A stretch of DNA of 64,000 nucleotides from Mariniphaga sp. Its GTDB lineage: Bacteria > Bacteroidota > Bacteroidia > Bacteroidales > Prolixibacteraceae. The notes below the pieces were generated by a model, which ran no database searches, was not told where the DNA came from, and saw only the letters and a list, made by a program, of their open reading frames with translations. The DNA lies in NCBI GenBank assembly GCA_024636975.1, contig JAGXGA010000017.1:62001-126000 (forward strand), given 5' to 3'. Position numbers and translations under genes: made by a program. Below, piece after piece: positions 46,683-55,713 of the stretch. Numbering within the stretch: position 1 is the stretch's first letter; every line of letters starts with the position of its first letter.

Positions 46683-46705
46683 TTTTAATTTAACTAACAA
46701 TAAAT

Positions 46706-47647
46706 ATGGAAACAAAAAGAGAGTTTCTGAAAAAACTGGGATTACTCACAGTTGGAGGTATGGTTGCCGGTACAATGTCACCGGCTATGGCCTCTGAATC
46801 AAAAGGCAGTATGGCTGCAAAGAAAAAAAGCATCGGATTGCAGTTGTACTCGTTGGGTAAAGAATTCTACGAAGATGTACCTGATGGGCTGAAAAAAGTA
46901 GCTGCCATTGGATACAGCACTGCTGAACCGGCCGGTTACCGCGAGGGTAAAATGTACAATTATGAAGTAACTGAATTTAAAAAGCTGGCACAGGATGCCG
47001 GCCTGAAAATTACCGGTTCACATGTAAATCCTCCTGTGCGGAAGTATACCAAAGAAAATAAAACAGAAATAAGCGATTTCTGGAAAAAGACTGTTGATGA
47101 TCATGCCAAACTTGGTGTAATATCACTTGTTCAGCCTGGCATGCCAACAATCGAATCGCATGATGATGCAGCAATGGTTTGTGAGGTGTTTAACAATGCA
47201 GGGGAAATTGCCAAAGCCGCCAACATTAAATGGGGATACCATAACCACAGTGGAGAGTTTCAGCGAGTGGTGAAAGAGGAAGACAAAGGAAAACAAACCA
47301 ATAGATGGATGCCGGCAGGTGATATTATTTATGACCTCATGTTGCAGGGCACCGATCCTTCGCTGGTGTTTTTCGAAATGGATGTGTACTGGACGGTTAT
47401 GGGGCAACAAGATCCGCTGGAGTATTTTGATAAATATTCGGGAAGATTCCCCATTCTGCATATTAAAGACCGGTCAATTCTTGGTCAGTCGGGTATGATG
47501 AATTTTGAAAACATCTTTACACAGGCTTATAAAAACGGACTTGATGAGTTTTATGTTGAACTGGAAAATATCCGTGAAGGAATGACCCAGTTTGAAGGTG
47601 TCAAACAGTGCTATGATTACCTGGATAAAGCCAAATTCGTAAAATAA
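46706..47647 (+). CDS. Sugar phosphate isomerase/epimerase-like TIM-barrel protein, exported
   Basis: Xylose-isomerase-like (AP endonuclease 2 family) TIM-barrel of 313 residues with a signal sequence (KREFLKKLGLLTVGGMVAG, Ala-rich cleavage near MAS-ES). Metal-site type motifs seen: LGVISLVQPGMPTIES, WGYHNHSGEFQR, FFEMDVYWTVMGQQDPL and HIKDRS. Role is likely isomerising or epimerising an oxidised sugar produced by the adjacent Gfo/Idh enzyme. The Tat-like character of the signal is weak (KREFLKK) and a Sec route is possible. Ends in a bidirectional terminator. Confidence 0.88.
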   Translation: METKREFLKKLGLLTVGGMVAGTMSPAMASESKGSMAAKKKSIGLQLYSLGKEFYEDVPDGLKKVAAIGYSTAEPAGYREGKMYNYEVTEFKKLAQDAGLKITGSHVNPPVRKYTKENKTEISDFWKKTVDDHAKLGVISLVQPGMPTIESHDDAAMVCEVFNNAGEIAKAANIKWGYHNHSGEFQRVVKEEDKGKQTNRWMPAGDIIYDLMLQGTDPSLVFFEMDVYWTVMGQQDPLEYFDKYSGRFPILHIKDRSILGQSGMMNFENIFTQAYKNGLDEFYVELENIREGMTQFEGVKQCYDYLDKAKFVK

Positions 47648-47661
47648 TATCCTGGCAGAAT

Positions 47662-47697
47662 AAAAAAAAACAGGTGCCGCGGCACCTGTTTTTTTTT
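47662..47697. terminator. Bidirectional terminator
   Basis: Perfect palindrome CAGGTGCCGCGGCACCTG (47671-47688) with nine A on its left and nine T on its right, between the convergent isomerase and GH94 genes. Confidence 0.95.
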
Positions 47698-47719
47698 GCT
47701 TTTCGTTTTTCTTCTGCAA

Positions 47720-50152
47720 CTATCCCATAACAATTTTTACCTCACACACTGCTTCTGTTTGTATAGGAATTCTTTTGCCTTCAATTTTTTGCCCGTTCAC
47801 TATCAGCTCCGTAATTCCTTTCGAAACGCCTGAAGGATTTGAAACTTCAATACGGTATTCCGTGCCTCTGTATTTGCGGGTTACTGCAAATCCCTGCCAC
47901 TCTTTTGGAATGCAGGGGTTCACTATCAAGCCGTCGTAACCGGGTTGAATGCCTAAAATATGTTGCGAAATTGCAAAGAAGTTCCATGCAGCGGTACCCG
48001 TCAGCCATGAGTTTTTTGCTTCACCAGGCTTCCATGCATCTTTCCCGGCAATCATCTGTGAATAAACATACGGTTCGGTAAGGTGCAAATCACTTATTTC
48101 TTCCAGATAGGCAGGACATATTTTCCGGTAATAATCAAAAGCCATGTCCCCATTGCCGGCCCTTGTTTCACCTATCATTATCCACGGATTGTTATGACAG
48201 AAAATTCCTGCATTTTCCTTGTAACCTTCCGGGTAAGTTGTAATTTCCCCCTTACTTATATCATATTCGGTATATGCCGGATTATTCAAAACAATGCCGT
48301 ACTCACAGTCGAGGTATTTTTTTACTGAGTCAAGCGCTAATTGAGGCCATCCCTCTTCTTCGCCGATACTTGCCATGGTGCAAAAACCGTTCGATTCAAT
48401 AAATATTTTACCTTCACTATTCTCACTGCTCCCAATTTTCTTCCCAAAGAAATCGTATGCACGCAAAAACCATTCGCCATCCCATACATGTTTCTCTATT
48501 GCCCGGACCATCTTTTTTACTTCCTCCAATACTTCTCCGGCTTTTTGGTTCTTGCCGAGACGGGTAAGCAGTTCGGCAAAATCATTCCCGTAAAGTACAA
48601 ACATTCCGGCAATCATAGCCGATTCGGCCACTACACCTTTTTGGTTTTCGGTAGTCTGAAACGATTCATCCGGATTGGTGGAGAAGCAGTTTAAATTAAG
48701 GCAATCGTTCCAGTCGGCCCGACCAATCAAAGGCAGTCCATGGGGTCCAAGATTATTTACCACATGATGAAATGAGCGATCCAGGTGATCGAGCAGGGGT
48801 TGTGCCTTACTATCATCGTTTTCATAGGGAACCATTTCATCGAGGAGGCTGAAATCGCCGGTCTCTTTAATATATAATGTAGTTGAAAGAATCAGCCATA
48901 AAGGATCATCGTTGAAATTGCCCCCTATATCGGCATTCCCTTTTTTCGTCAGAGGCTGATACTGATGATATGCTCCGCCATCCTCCAGTTGTGTAGCTGC
49001 CAGATCAAGTATACGCTCACGTGCTTTTTCAGGGATTAAATGTACAAAGCCAATTAAATCCTGGTTCGAATCCCTGAAGCCCATTCCGCGTCCAATGCCT
49101 GATTCAAAATAAGAAGCTGATCGCGACATGTTGAATGTTACCATGTTTTGGTATTGGTTCCAGATGTTAACCATTCGGTCGAGTTTTTCATCGTGGCTTC
49201 TGACCTGGTAATTGGAAAGCAGGTCGCTCCAGTAATCTTTCAGCCGTTGAAGTTCCAGTTCAACGCGAACCGGAGTGGAAAGCTTATCCTGGATTTCAAG
49301 GGCTTTGGTTTTATTAATTACTTTTTTTGAGTCCCATTTTTCGGTTTCATCATTTTCAACATATCCCAACACAAAAATCAGTTCCTGTTCTTCACCGGCT
49401 GCAAGTTCCAACTCAATCATGTGTGAAGCAACAGGCGACCAGCCATGAGCCACCGAATTCTTCGACTTCCCCTGCTGCACCACATCCGGATCGGAGTAGG
49501 AGTTGTATAAGCCAACAAAAGATTCACGATCGGTGTCGAAACCGTCGGTTTTACGATTTACAGAATGAAACGCATAGTGATTGCGCCGCTCACGGTATTC
49601 TGTTTTATGGTAAATTACCGAACTTTCAATTTCCACTTCACCTGTAGAATAGTTTCGCTGAAAGTTGGTCATGTCATCAAGTGCATTCCATAAATTCCAC
49701 TCCAGGTAAGAGAACAGTTTGAAACTTTTATCAAGTGAATTCAGGTTTTTAACTCTTACCCGTTGCACTTCGGCATGAAAGCCAAGTGGTACAAACCAGG
49801 TAACCTCAACCGAAAGATTGTTTTTGATACCCGTGATTTGCGTATAGCCAAGCCCGTGCCTGCATTCGTAGCTGTCGAGCGGTGTTTTTACCGGTTTCCA
49901 TCCCGGCGACCATATGGTTCCGTTATCATTTATATAGAAATACTTTCCATTGTCATCAATCGGGACATTGTTGTAGCGAAAACGGGTAATACGTCTGAAC
50001 CGCGGATCTTTAAAAAAGCTGTATCCACCTCCGGTGTTGGATACAAGGCTGAAAAAATCGTCGTTTCCCAAATAATTTATCCAGGGCCAGGGAGTTTTTG
50101 GATCCGTAATTCGGTACTCACGGTTCTTATCATCGAAATAGCCAAATTTCAT
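47720..50152 (-). CDS. Cellobiose phosphorylase (GH94)
   Basis: Phosphorolysis of cellobiose to glucose 1-phosphate and glucose in the cytoplasm, saving one ATP per disaccharide. The 810-residue size matches characterised cellobiose phosphorylases. N-terminal beta-sandwich ([40 protein letters not shown]), then helical linker and (alpha/alpha)6 barrel with [20 protein letters not shown], and [12 protein letters not shown] around residue 480, which carries the family's catalytic Asp. [15 protein letters not shown] belongs to the phosphate-binding region. The frame runs to a GTG at 50179, but ATG 50152 gives the family start. Absence of a signal fits a cytosolic enzyme. Cellobiose versus another beta-glucobiose is inferred from overall similarity. 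Confidence 0.92.
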   Translation of the reverse strand: MKFGYFDDKNREYRITDPKTPWPWINYLGNDDFFSLVSNTGGGYSFFKDPRFRRITRFRYNNVPIDDNGKYFYINDNGTIWSPGWKPVKTPLDSYECRHGLGYTQITGIKNNLSVEVTWFVPLGFHAEVQRVRVKNLNSLDKSFKLFSYLEWNLWNALDDMTNFQRNYSTGEVEIESSVIYHKTEYRERRNHYAFHSVNRKTDGFDTDRESFVGLYNSYSDPDVVQQGKSKNSVAHGWSPVASHMIELELAAGEEQELIFVLGYVENDETEKWDSKKVINKTKALEIQDKLSTPVRVELELQRLKDYWSDLLSNYQVRSHDEKLDRMVNIWNQYQNMVTFNMSRSASYFESGIGRGMGFRDSNQDLIGFVHLIPEKARERILDLAATQLEDGGAYHQYQPLTKKGNADIGGNFNDDPLWLILSTTLYIKETGDFSLLDEMVPYENDDSKAQPLLDHLDRSFHHVVNNLGPHGLPLIGRADWNDCLNLNCFSTNPDESFQTTENQKGVVAESAMIAGMFVLYGNDFAELLTRLGKNQKAGEVLEEVKKMVRAIEKHVWDGEWFLRAYDFFGKKIGSSENSEGKIFIESNGFCTMASIGEEEGWPQLALDSVKKYLDCEYGIVLNNPAYTEYDISKGEITTYPEGYKENAGIFCHNNPWIMIGETRAGNGDMAFDYYRKICPAYLEEISDLHLTEPYVYSQMIAGKDAWKPGEAKNSWLTGTAAWNFFAISQHILGIQPGYDGLIVNPCIPKEWQGFAVTRKYRGTEYRIEVSNPSGVSKGITELIVNGQKIEGKRIPIQTEAVCEVKIVMG

Positions 50153-50289
50153 AGAAGTTTGATTTTTTATTAATACCACAAATGTAGTTCTTCCTGTAAA
50201 AGTGACAAAATGAAAAGTTGCAGGAATACAATGCTGTTTAGATTATATAGTTTAATGCTTAAAGCTCTTAACTATCAACTCCCTTTGTC

Positions 50290-50369
50290 CTGAACTTTAA
50301 ACTTTAAACCTTGAACTCTAAACTCTCTTCCTCTTCAACTTTAAACCAGGAACTTTAAACTCTAAACTT
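50290..50369. repeat. Low-complexity repeats of GAACTTTAAACT type
   Basis: About seven imperfect copies of a 10-12 base unit such as GAACTTTAAACT, AACTCTAAACT and CTTTAAACC, separated by short C/T-rich spacers, between the GH94 start and the esterase stop. No coding potential. Confidence 0.75.
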
Positions 50370-50370
50370 C

Positions 50371-51237
50371 TTAGTGCTGATGAAATCCATCGGACACGAA
50401 CCTCAGCACCTCCGGAAGCGATTCACGCCAGTAGGTCCAGTTGTGCCCGCCATTGCGGATACGAAATTCATGAGGGATTTCTTTTTTACGCATTGCAATA
50501 TGTACCAGCGAATTACCTTCATACAGAAAATCATCGTCACCGCAATCGATGTACCAGCGAACGGCTGTTTTCCTGTCATCAGGCATATTTTCAATCATAT
50601 TTAGCACACTGTAAGTGCTGAACCATTCGTCCTTTTTTTCAGAAGAGGCATCAGCCATGCCCCGTCGTTGCATGTAATTTTCAACTTCTTCGCGGGAAAG
50701 CGGACCAACCGATGCACTTAACGGACAGGCTGCCGAAAACAGGTCGGGCCGGTGCAGGGCGTAATAAAAGGTGCCGCCACCACCCATCGATAAACCCGCC
50801 ACAGCCCGGTAGCGTTTATCTTTTCGGATGCGGTAATTATTTTCAACATATGGCATCAATTCCTCAAAAAAGAAATCCTCATAGCGCCACTTTCCACCGG
50901 CATCGTTTGTATAACCCCGCTGGCCGGTATCAGCATCAGGCATTACAATAATCATTGGTGTTGCTGTTGCATCGCATATGGCCTTATCTGCAATATGCAG
51001 TACCTCGCCAAACTGAACCCAACCGCTTTGGTCGTCGCCCGATCCATGAAGCAGGTAAAGCACCGGGTAGCTGCGTTCTGAAGTATCATAATCCGGTGGG
51101 AGATATATAGCGTACTTACGTTCCATATCAAGAATTTTGCTAGGAAAACTAAGGTTGTCATACACTTTTCCACGTTGTGCAAATGATGCAGAGAATAGGA
51201 ACAATCCTATTGTAAATGTTAAGAATTTTGGTTTCAT
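50371..51237 (-). CDS. Exported esterase of the esterase D/feruloyl (CE1-like) family
   Basis: Alpha/beta hydrolase likely acting on acyl or feruloyl esters of sugars. The 288-residue protein has a signal peptide (MKPKFLTFTIGLFLFSASFA). The core shows SFPSKILDMERKYAIYLPPD, LYLLHGSGDDQSGW (oxyanion), IVMPDADTG, and AGLSMGGGGTFYYALH with the nucleophile. The catalytic Asp is in IDCGDDDFLYEGN and the His in GGHNWTYWRESL near the C-terminus. Close to the cellobiose phosphorylase, 218 bp away on the same strand, so a role in plant polysaccharide or oligosaccharide breakdown is plausible. Confidence 0.9.
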   Translation of the reverse strand: MKPKFLTFTIGLFLFSASFAQRGKVYDNLSFPSKILDMERKYAIYLPPDYDTSERSYPVLYLLHGSGDDQSGWVQFGEVLHIADKAICDATATPMIIVMPDADTGQRGYTNDAGGKWRYEDFFFEELMPYVENNYRIRKDKRYRAVAGLSMGGGGTFYYALHRPDLFSAACPLSASVGPLSREEVENYMQRRGMADASSEKKDEWFSTYSVLNMIENMPDDRKTAVRWYIDCGDDDFLYEGNSLVHIAMRKKEIPHEFRIRNGGHNWTYWRESLPEVLRFVSDGFHQH

Positions 51238-51431
51238 AAGGCATTAATAAATTTGTTATATGTGTATAAAAATACTGTTTTCATTCCATTTAGAGATGTT
51301 GAAAAATCAGGCAACAGAATTAATTTACCATTTTTCATTGTCATAACCCGTAATATTTCTATTCTGGCAAATCCTTAAATTACCATTTTGCACGTTATTC
51401 TCCGGATTTACGGTATACCTGGTACAGACTT

Positions 51432-51543
51432 AACTCAATGTAAACTCAATACAAACTCAATATTAACTCAATGTAAATTCAATTATAATTGAATTTACAT
51501 TGAGTTATATATGAGTTAAAACTGAGTTAATATTGAGTTTAAT
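51432..51543. repeat. Palindromic repeat element, copy B
   Basis: Homologue of copy A at 498-607. The centre CAATTATAATTG (51480-51491) sits in a perfect 44-bp palindrome (51464-51507). The left side repeats AACTCAATGTA-type units every ~11 bases; the right side has an extra 12-base unit compared with copy A and then rejoins it in TTAATATTGAGTTTA. It lies upstream of the esterase and downstream of the peroxiredoxin gene's terminator. The rest of the 438-bp gap (51238-51675) shows no gene. Confidence 0.85.
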
Positions 51544-51622
51544 ATGGACATGGTAGGGTGAAATACACTTGGGAAGTGGTATCTGCGTATTATTGGTTAC
51601 GATTTCAGCTACCTGTGGTTAA

Positions 51623-51657
51623 GTAAAAAAAAATGGTTGCCCGCGGGCAACCATTTT
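51623..51657 (-). terminator. Terminator of peroxiredoxin gene
   Basis: Twelve-base palindromic stem AAATGGTTGCCC / GGGCAACCATTT around GC, running on the reverse strand into nine T. Lies 19 bp after the stop at 51676. Confidence 0.93.
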
Positions 51658-51675
51658 CAGGATTAATAAATTAGC

Positions 51676-52323
51676 TTATAAACTTCTTTTCGCGAGATAG
51701 AAATCAACCATTTCGTAATCGCTCTTTTCACGTTCTTCCATTTCTTTAAGTGTTTTTGGCGGAGGAACGATTACTTTATCACCCGGTTGCCAGTCGAGCG
51801 GCATTGCTACTTTATGTTCGTCTGATAGTTGAAGTGCTTTCAATACACGGATAATTTCGTTCATGTTTCTACCTACATTGAGTGGATAGTACATAACCAA
51901 CCTTACTTTTCCGGTGGGATCAATAAAAAATACGGCCCTTACTGCAGCTGTTTCACTTTCATTGGGTTGCAACATGCCATAAAGTTTCGATACTTTCATA
52001 TCAATATCGGCAATGATGGGGAAATCGAGCAGGACACCTGTATTTTTCTTAACGTTATTTACCCAGGCCATGTGCGAGTGAATGCTGTCGATACTTAACC
52101 CGATCAATTTGGTACCTAATTCCCTGAATTCATCGTGCCGGATGGCAAAACCGCTCATTTCGATGGTGCAAACGGGTGTGAAATCGGCAGGATGTGAAAA
52201 CAATACTACCCAGCTTCCCTTGATGTATTCCGAAAACTGAAGGGGACCGTGGGTGGTATTGGCATGAAAATCCGGCGCCATATCTCCGATAGCCGGCATT
52301 TTTGTTACTACTTGTTCTTCCAT
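51676..52323 (-). CDS. 1-Cys peroxiredoxin (Prx6 type)
   Basis: Reduces hydrogen peroxide and organic peroxides in the cytoplasm. The 215-residue protein has PADFTPVCTIEM with Cys52 as the only cysteine in the whole protein, so it must be 1-Cys and depend on an external thiol. The C-terminal extension (about 150-215, with YYPLNVGRNMNEIIRVLKALQ and LDWQPGDKVIVPPP) is the Prx6-type dimer arm. Single gene with a strong terminator, close to redox genes further on but not in one operon with them. Confidence 0.94.
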   Translation of the reverse strand: MEEQVVTKMPAIGDMAPDFHANTTHGPLQFSEYIKGSWVVLFSHPADFTPVCTIEMSGFAIRHDEFRELGTKLIGLSIDSIHSHMAWVNNVKKNTGVLLDFPIIADIDMKVSKLYGMLQPNESETAAVRAVFFIDPTGKVRLVMYYPLNVGRNMNEIIRVLKALQLSDEHKVAMPLDWQPGDKVIVPPPKTLKEMEEREKSDYEMVDFYLAKRSL

Positions 52324-52442
52324 GTTAATAAAGTTTATTATTTGTAATTATGGTTTTCAGAAAAGATAAACATTTATGATGAAATTAAGTTCATAAGAAC
52401 TAATGTTCGGCACAAAAGAAAAAAAAAGAAAATATGCTATTA

Positions 52443-53273
52443 TCAGCCTGCTTTTTTTTGGCTTTTTGTATGGGAATGCCAAAGGGTTATCAGATACATC
52501 AGGATAACAGAAAGTAAAACTACCATTCCGCTGATCAGGTATTTTTCATTATCATCCATCAGGTAGATTGCATGGGTGTTCATTTGCTGCCAATAAGTAA
52601 CTGTAAGCAAAACCAGGAGGTTGTTCATGGCATGCCCGATAATGGCCAGCAGGATATTCCGGGTGCGCAATACAATCCATCCCAGTAAAAGGCCCAATAC
52701 AAAAGTGGCAGGCATTTGCCAGGGGTTCAAATGAAACAGTGAAAACAACAGGGCCGATATAAAAACAGCAGTGATTGCTGAATAATTTTTCCGCAATCCA
52801 TTTAGAATAAGTCCCCTGAAGATTAATTCTTCGATAACAGGGGCAATAACTACCACTTTAAAAAAAGCTCCCCACCAGCCAAAATTGCTTTCAAATATTT
52901 GACTGAATAATTCCCAAAACCAGGGCGGAGCCGGCAGAACTTTTTCAATGCGCATATTCACTTCTTCTAACAAGTTATGCGATCCCCAGAAAAAAGCAGC
53001 CAGAGGTAATATAATCAGGGGATTGAAAAGTTTCATTGGAAAAATTTCCTTCAGCGGGGCCTTCGACCGGCGGATGCCATAAATGAGGATAAAAAGCGTT
53101 GATCCGGCATTTAAAATTACTTTTTTAACAGGATTGTAGAGGTAATCGGTTCCTTTGTAATAATCAATTAAAGCCAGCGGAAAATCAACAACTGTTTGAA
53201 TGAACAGGTAAAGTATGAGCATGTGAATTGCCTGCAGGATAGTAGGATAATATGTTTGTTTCAGTTGTTGCAT
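52443..53273 (-). CDS. CPBP family intramembrane metalloprotease
   Basis: Integral membrane protein of 276 residues with about seven hydrophobic helices. The active-site motifs of the CPBP (Rce1/ABI) family are seen: EELIFRGLILNGLRK (EExxxR), FSLFHLNPWQMP (FxxxH) and GHAMNNLL (HxxxN/D). Function in bacteria ranges from bacteriocin self-protection to unknown maturation steps. It is alone; no peptide gene is next to it. Ends 120 bp before the peroxiredoxin start. Confidence 0.9.
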   Translation of the reverse strand: MQQLKQTYYPTILQAIHMLILYLFIQTVVDFPLALIDYYKGTDYLYNPVKKVILNAGSTLFILIYGIRRSKAPLKEIFPMKLFNPLIILPLAAFFWGSHNLLEEVNMRIEKVLPAPPWFWELFSQIFESNFGWWGAFFKVVVIAPVIEELIFRGLILNGLRKNYSAITAVFISALLFSLFHLNPWQMPATFVLGLLLGWIVLRTRNILLAIIGHAMNNLLVLLTVTYWQQMNTHAIYLMDDNEKYLISGMVVLLSVILMYLITLWHSHTKSQKKAG

Positions 53274-53373
53274 CCTTAAGAATAGTGGAACACAAGATAA
53301 ACATTTTTTAAATTCTTTTCCGTTCGGATCAAAAGAAGAAGGGGTTGCTCAATTTAATATTGTAAAACTATAA

Positions 53374-53910
53374 TCAGCGAATGCTTTCTGATTCTGAAAT
53401 AGAAACCGTTTTCCCGAGGTTTGCAGTTTTAAATGAAAAATGTCGTTGCGAGACGTAACTGAAGCATACAACAAGAAGGGTGGTGAATATTTTTGCAACA
53501 ATTGCTTCCATGCCAATGTATTCAACAAAAAATTTAAGGAACAGGTAATTCAGGAATATAGCAGCCACAACAGTCACCCAATAGCGAAAAAGCTGGACCT
53601 TGCCTTCCATTTCGGAGGAGGTGAATGTTACATATTTTGCCAGCATAAAACCGGAGCTGAAAGTAATTGGAAAAACAATAAGGAAAGCTGCAATATGAGG
53701 ACTTATGGCTATAATTCCCAAATCCACAATCTGGCGTGAAAGTACAAATTGATAAAATATATAATATAGAAGGATATCAAAAAAAGTATTAACGCCCCCT
53801 GTTACTCCGTACCTGAAAATCTCGTGGGGGATAAACCTCAGGAATGGAAAATAAAAAGCATCAACGGTGCGAACAATTAAGAGACGGCAAACATGTAAAA
53901 GTTTTCTCAT
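53374..53910 (-). CDS. GtrA family membrane protein
   Basis: Small integral membrane protein of 178 residues with four hydrophobic helices; GtrA proteins are thought to flip bactoprenol-linked sugars. The pattern FRYGVTGGVNTFFDILLYYIFY (first helix after a conserved Gly-Asn pair) and FTSSEMEGKVQLFRYW plus VCFSYVSQRHFSFK is typical. The frame extends to a TTG at 53988, but ATG 53910 seems right. No glycosyltransferase is nearby, so the linked sugar is not known. Confidence 0.82.
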   Translation of the reverse strand: MRKLLHVCRLLIVRTVDAFYFPFLRFIPHEIFRYGVTGGVNTFFDILLYYIFYQFVLSRQIVDLGIIAISPHIAAFLIVFPITFSSGFMLAKYVTFTSSEMEGKVQLFRYWVTVVAAIFLNYLFLKFFVEYIGMEAIVAKIFTTLLVVCFSYVSQRHFSFKTANLGKTVSISESESIR

Positions 53911-54039
53911 ATCGAAATCATCTCCGGATTGACTACAAAGAAACAACTTTGGAATGTAATTTCCAACTTTTGATTTTTTGTAGTTCAATCATATGATTGT
54001 AAATTAATGTGTTAATATTTGCAAAATTAATGTTTTTAT

Positions 54040-54456
54040 TCAGAACCCCGGAGGTTTTCGCAATGCTTTTTTTTGACCCTGCATCTTTTTATTTTCTATT
54101 CTTTTTAATTTGGACGAAGCAGTAGGCTGAGTTTTTCTTCTTCTTTTTTGTTTGGTAAGTGCTTTTTCTATAAGCTCGAAAAATTTCTTTTCTGCATTTT
54201 CCCTGTTCTTCCACTGGCTTCTTTCAGAGGAGGATGTCACCAATAACTCTCCTTCGGAATTTATCCGATTCTTTAGTTTCGAAACCAGGAGCTGTTTCTC
54301 GCTATCGGTAAACACTTCTGATGAACCAACCGGAAAACGCAGTTCAATTTTTGTGTTTACCTTATTAACATTCTGTCCACCCGGGCCTCCGCTCCGACTG
54401 GCTGAAACCTGCACTTCAGTGAGCAGTTTTTCTTTTTTAAATTCAGGGAGCACCAT
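54040..54456 (-). CDS. arfB: Alternative ribosome-rescue factor ArfB (YaeJ-like)
   Basis: Peptidyl-tRNA hydrolase that frees ribosomes stalled on non-stop messages. The 138-residue protein has the GGQ loop (SGGPGGQNVNKVNTKIELR) close to its N-terminus and no stop-codon-recognition domain, plus a basic disordered tail (KRRRKTQPTASSKLKRIENK) used to enter the empty mRNA channel. This length and tail distinguish it from full release factors. It follows the Crp/Fnr gene by only five bases on the same strand, so the two are probably one transcript. Confidence 0.93.
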   Translation of the reverse strand: MVLPEFKKEKLLTEVQVSASRSGGPGGQNVNKVNTKIELRFPVGSSEVFTDSEKQLLVSKLKNRINSEGELLVTSSSERSQWKNRENAEKKFFELIEKALTKQKRRRKTQPTASSKLKRIENKKMQGQKKALRKPPGF

Positions 54457-54461
54457 GCCGG

Positions 54462-55151
54462 TTAGCTTGTTTTACTGGTTGTTTCCAGCTTATTGTAATC
54501 TAAAATTTCTATATTTTTTCCCTCCAGACGGATGATTTCTTCTTTTTCAAACTCTTTCAGAAACTTAATGGCGCTTTCAGTTGAAACAGATGCAAAATCA
54601 GCAATTTCCTGGCGTGTGAGGTATTCAAACACATGTTCTCTGAGAAATTCCTCCTGCGAGAGGTAAAGAAGGGTAGAGGCGATTTTTCCGCGCATTTGCT
54701 TATACGACAGGTTTTTTATTACTTCAAGCAGATGCCTTTCATTGCGGTAGTTTTTCGATGTCACTTCGAGAGCAAACCGGGGGTTGTTGAGCAGAATTTC
54801 TTTCAGGCTTTCTTTTTCTATCATGCAAATTTCAGCATCTTTTAGAGCCTGACTTGAATAGGTGTGTATGTTTTCTCCGAAAATAGAAGAGAATGCTAAG
54901 AAATCGCCTGTTTTTGCAAGGCTGAGATTAATTTGCTTGTCGTAGCCGGTTTGCAGGTATACTTTTACCAGTCCATTCACTACAAATAAAACATAAGGTG
55001 CAAAGGCGCCCTGCTTGAAAAGGGTTTCTCCCTTCAGGTAGGTTATCCGGGTTTTATTCTCTGTTAAAGAATTCAATGCTTCAGGATAATTTTCTGTTAA
55101 TCCGGTCAGTGAATGGGATTGCTGTATGTTTTTTGAATGATCGGTGCTCAT
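54462..55151 (-). CDS. Crp/Fnr family transcriptional regulator
   Basis: Cyclic-nucleotide-binding-fold regulator of 229 residues. The effector domain (about 35-145, ETLFKQGAFAPYVLFVVNGLVKVY) lacks an N-terminal Cys cluster, so it does not look like oxygen-sensing Fnr. The HTH is LTRQEIADFASVSTESAIKFLKEFEKE. It is divergent from the redox operon that starts at 55314, sharing a 162-bp control region with -7 boxes on both strands; control of that operon is the obvious but unproven idea. arfB is cotranscribed downstream. Confidence 0.92.
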   Translation of the reverse strand: MSTDHSKNIQQSHSLTGLTENYPEALNSLTENKTRITYLKGETLFKQGAFAPYVLFVVNGLVKVYLQTGYDKQINLSLAKTGDFLAFSSIFGENIHTYSSQALKDAEICMIEKESLKEILLNNPRFALEVTSKNYRNERHLLEVIKNLSYKQMRGKIASTLLYLSQEEFLREHVFEYLTRQEIADFASVSTESAIKFLKEFEKEEIIRLEGKNIEILDYNKLETTSKTS

Positions 55152-55173
55152 TGCTTATGTTATAAAACCTCTG

Positions 55174-55181
55174 CAAAAGTA
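55174..55181 (-). promoter_or_regulatory. Putative -7 box of Crp/Fnr-arfB promoter
   Basis: Reverse-strand TACTTTTG, exact match to TAnnTTTG, 22 bp before the regulator start. Confidence 0.5.
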
Positions 55182-55288
55182 TCAAAAACATTCCATACTG
55201 GCTGATGACAGGAAAAAAACTGAAATATTATAGTTTACAGGCTTTCTTATGGTAGTGCACTTTCCTTCTCCGGTTAATCCAGACAGCG

Positions 55289-55296
55289 TATTTTTG
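55289..55296 (+). promoter_or_regulatory. Putative -7 box of redox operon
   Basis: TATTTTTG matches TAnnTTTG and lies 17 bp before the ATG at 55314, so the five-gene operon has a very short leader. It is ~110 bp from the divergent box of the regulator. Confidence 0.5.
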
Positions 55297-55313
55297 TACC
55301 AAAACAAATTGAC

Positions 55314-55673
55314 ATGATAAAACGGGTTGCGATACCGGTAGAAAATGAAAGACTGAGCGAATATTTCGGAGAATGCAGTTATTGCCAGGTATTCGAGATA
55401 GATGGTACAGTAACCGGCCATCATAAAATACAATTCCCGGCCGGAATGGTTGTGTCGGAATTGCCAGGGTGGCTTGGGGAAATGGGTATAACAGATGTGA
55501 TTGCCTACAAAATTAACCCGAAAATTATACATCTGCTGGCTTCAAAAAAAGTGAATTTGTTTGTAGGCGTTCCGATTGATTTGCCGGTGAATTTGATTGA
55601 TATATATCTTCAGGGTAAACTGGAATCGGATGAAAAAATTATAAAAGAAATTACTTTGGTTACAGAAAAATAA
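55314..55673 (+). CDS. NifX/NifB-type dinitrogenase iron-molybdenum cofactor-binding-fold protein
   Basis: Stand-alone 119-residue member of the NifX/NafY/NifB C-terminal domain fold. It begins VAIPVENERLSEYFGECSYC, where Cys21 and Cys24 form a CxxC pair in the loop that in NifX-like proteins binds the cofactor (usual form FGRCPYF). The rest, GWLGEMGITDVIAYKINPKI and KKVNLFVGVPIDLPV, fits the ribonuclease-H-like fold. There are no nitrogenase genes here, so a role in nitrogen fixation is unlikely; binding of an Fe-S cluster or sulfur carrier is possible. It is first in an operon with thioredoxin-type genes. Confidence 0.85.
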   Translation: MIKRVAIPVENERLSEYFGECSYCQVFEIDGTVTGHHKIQFPAGMVVSELPGWLGEMGITDVIAYKINPKIIHLLASKKVNLFVGVPIDLPVNLIDIYLQGKLESDEKIIKEITLVTEK

Positions 55674-55713
55674 TTGAATTACATTAATTTATTAACGAAT
55701 AAAAATAAGAATT

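Noticed and set aside
55314-55673. Nitrogen-fixation gene
   Set aside because: Only the cofactor-binding fold is present; no nifHDK, nifB radical-SAM domain or related genes are in the window.
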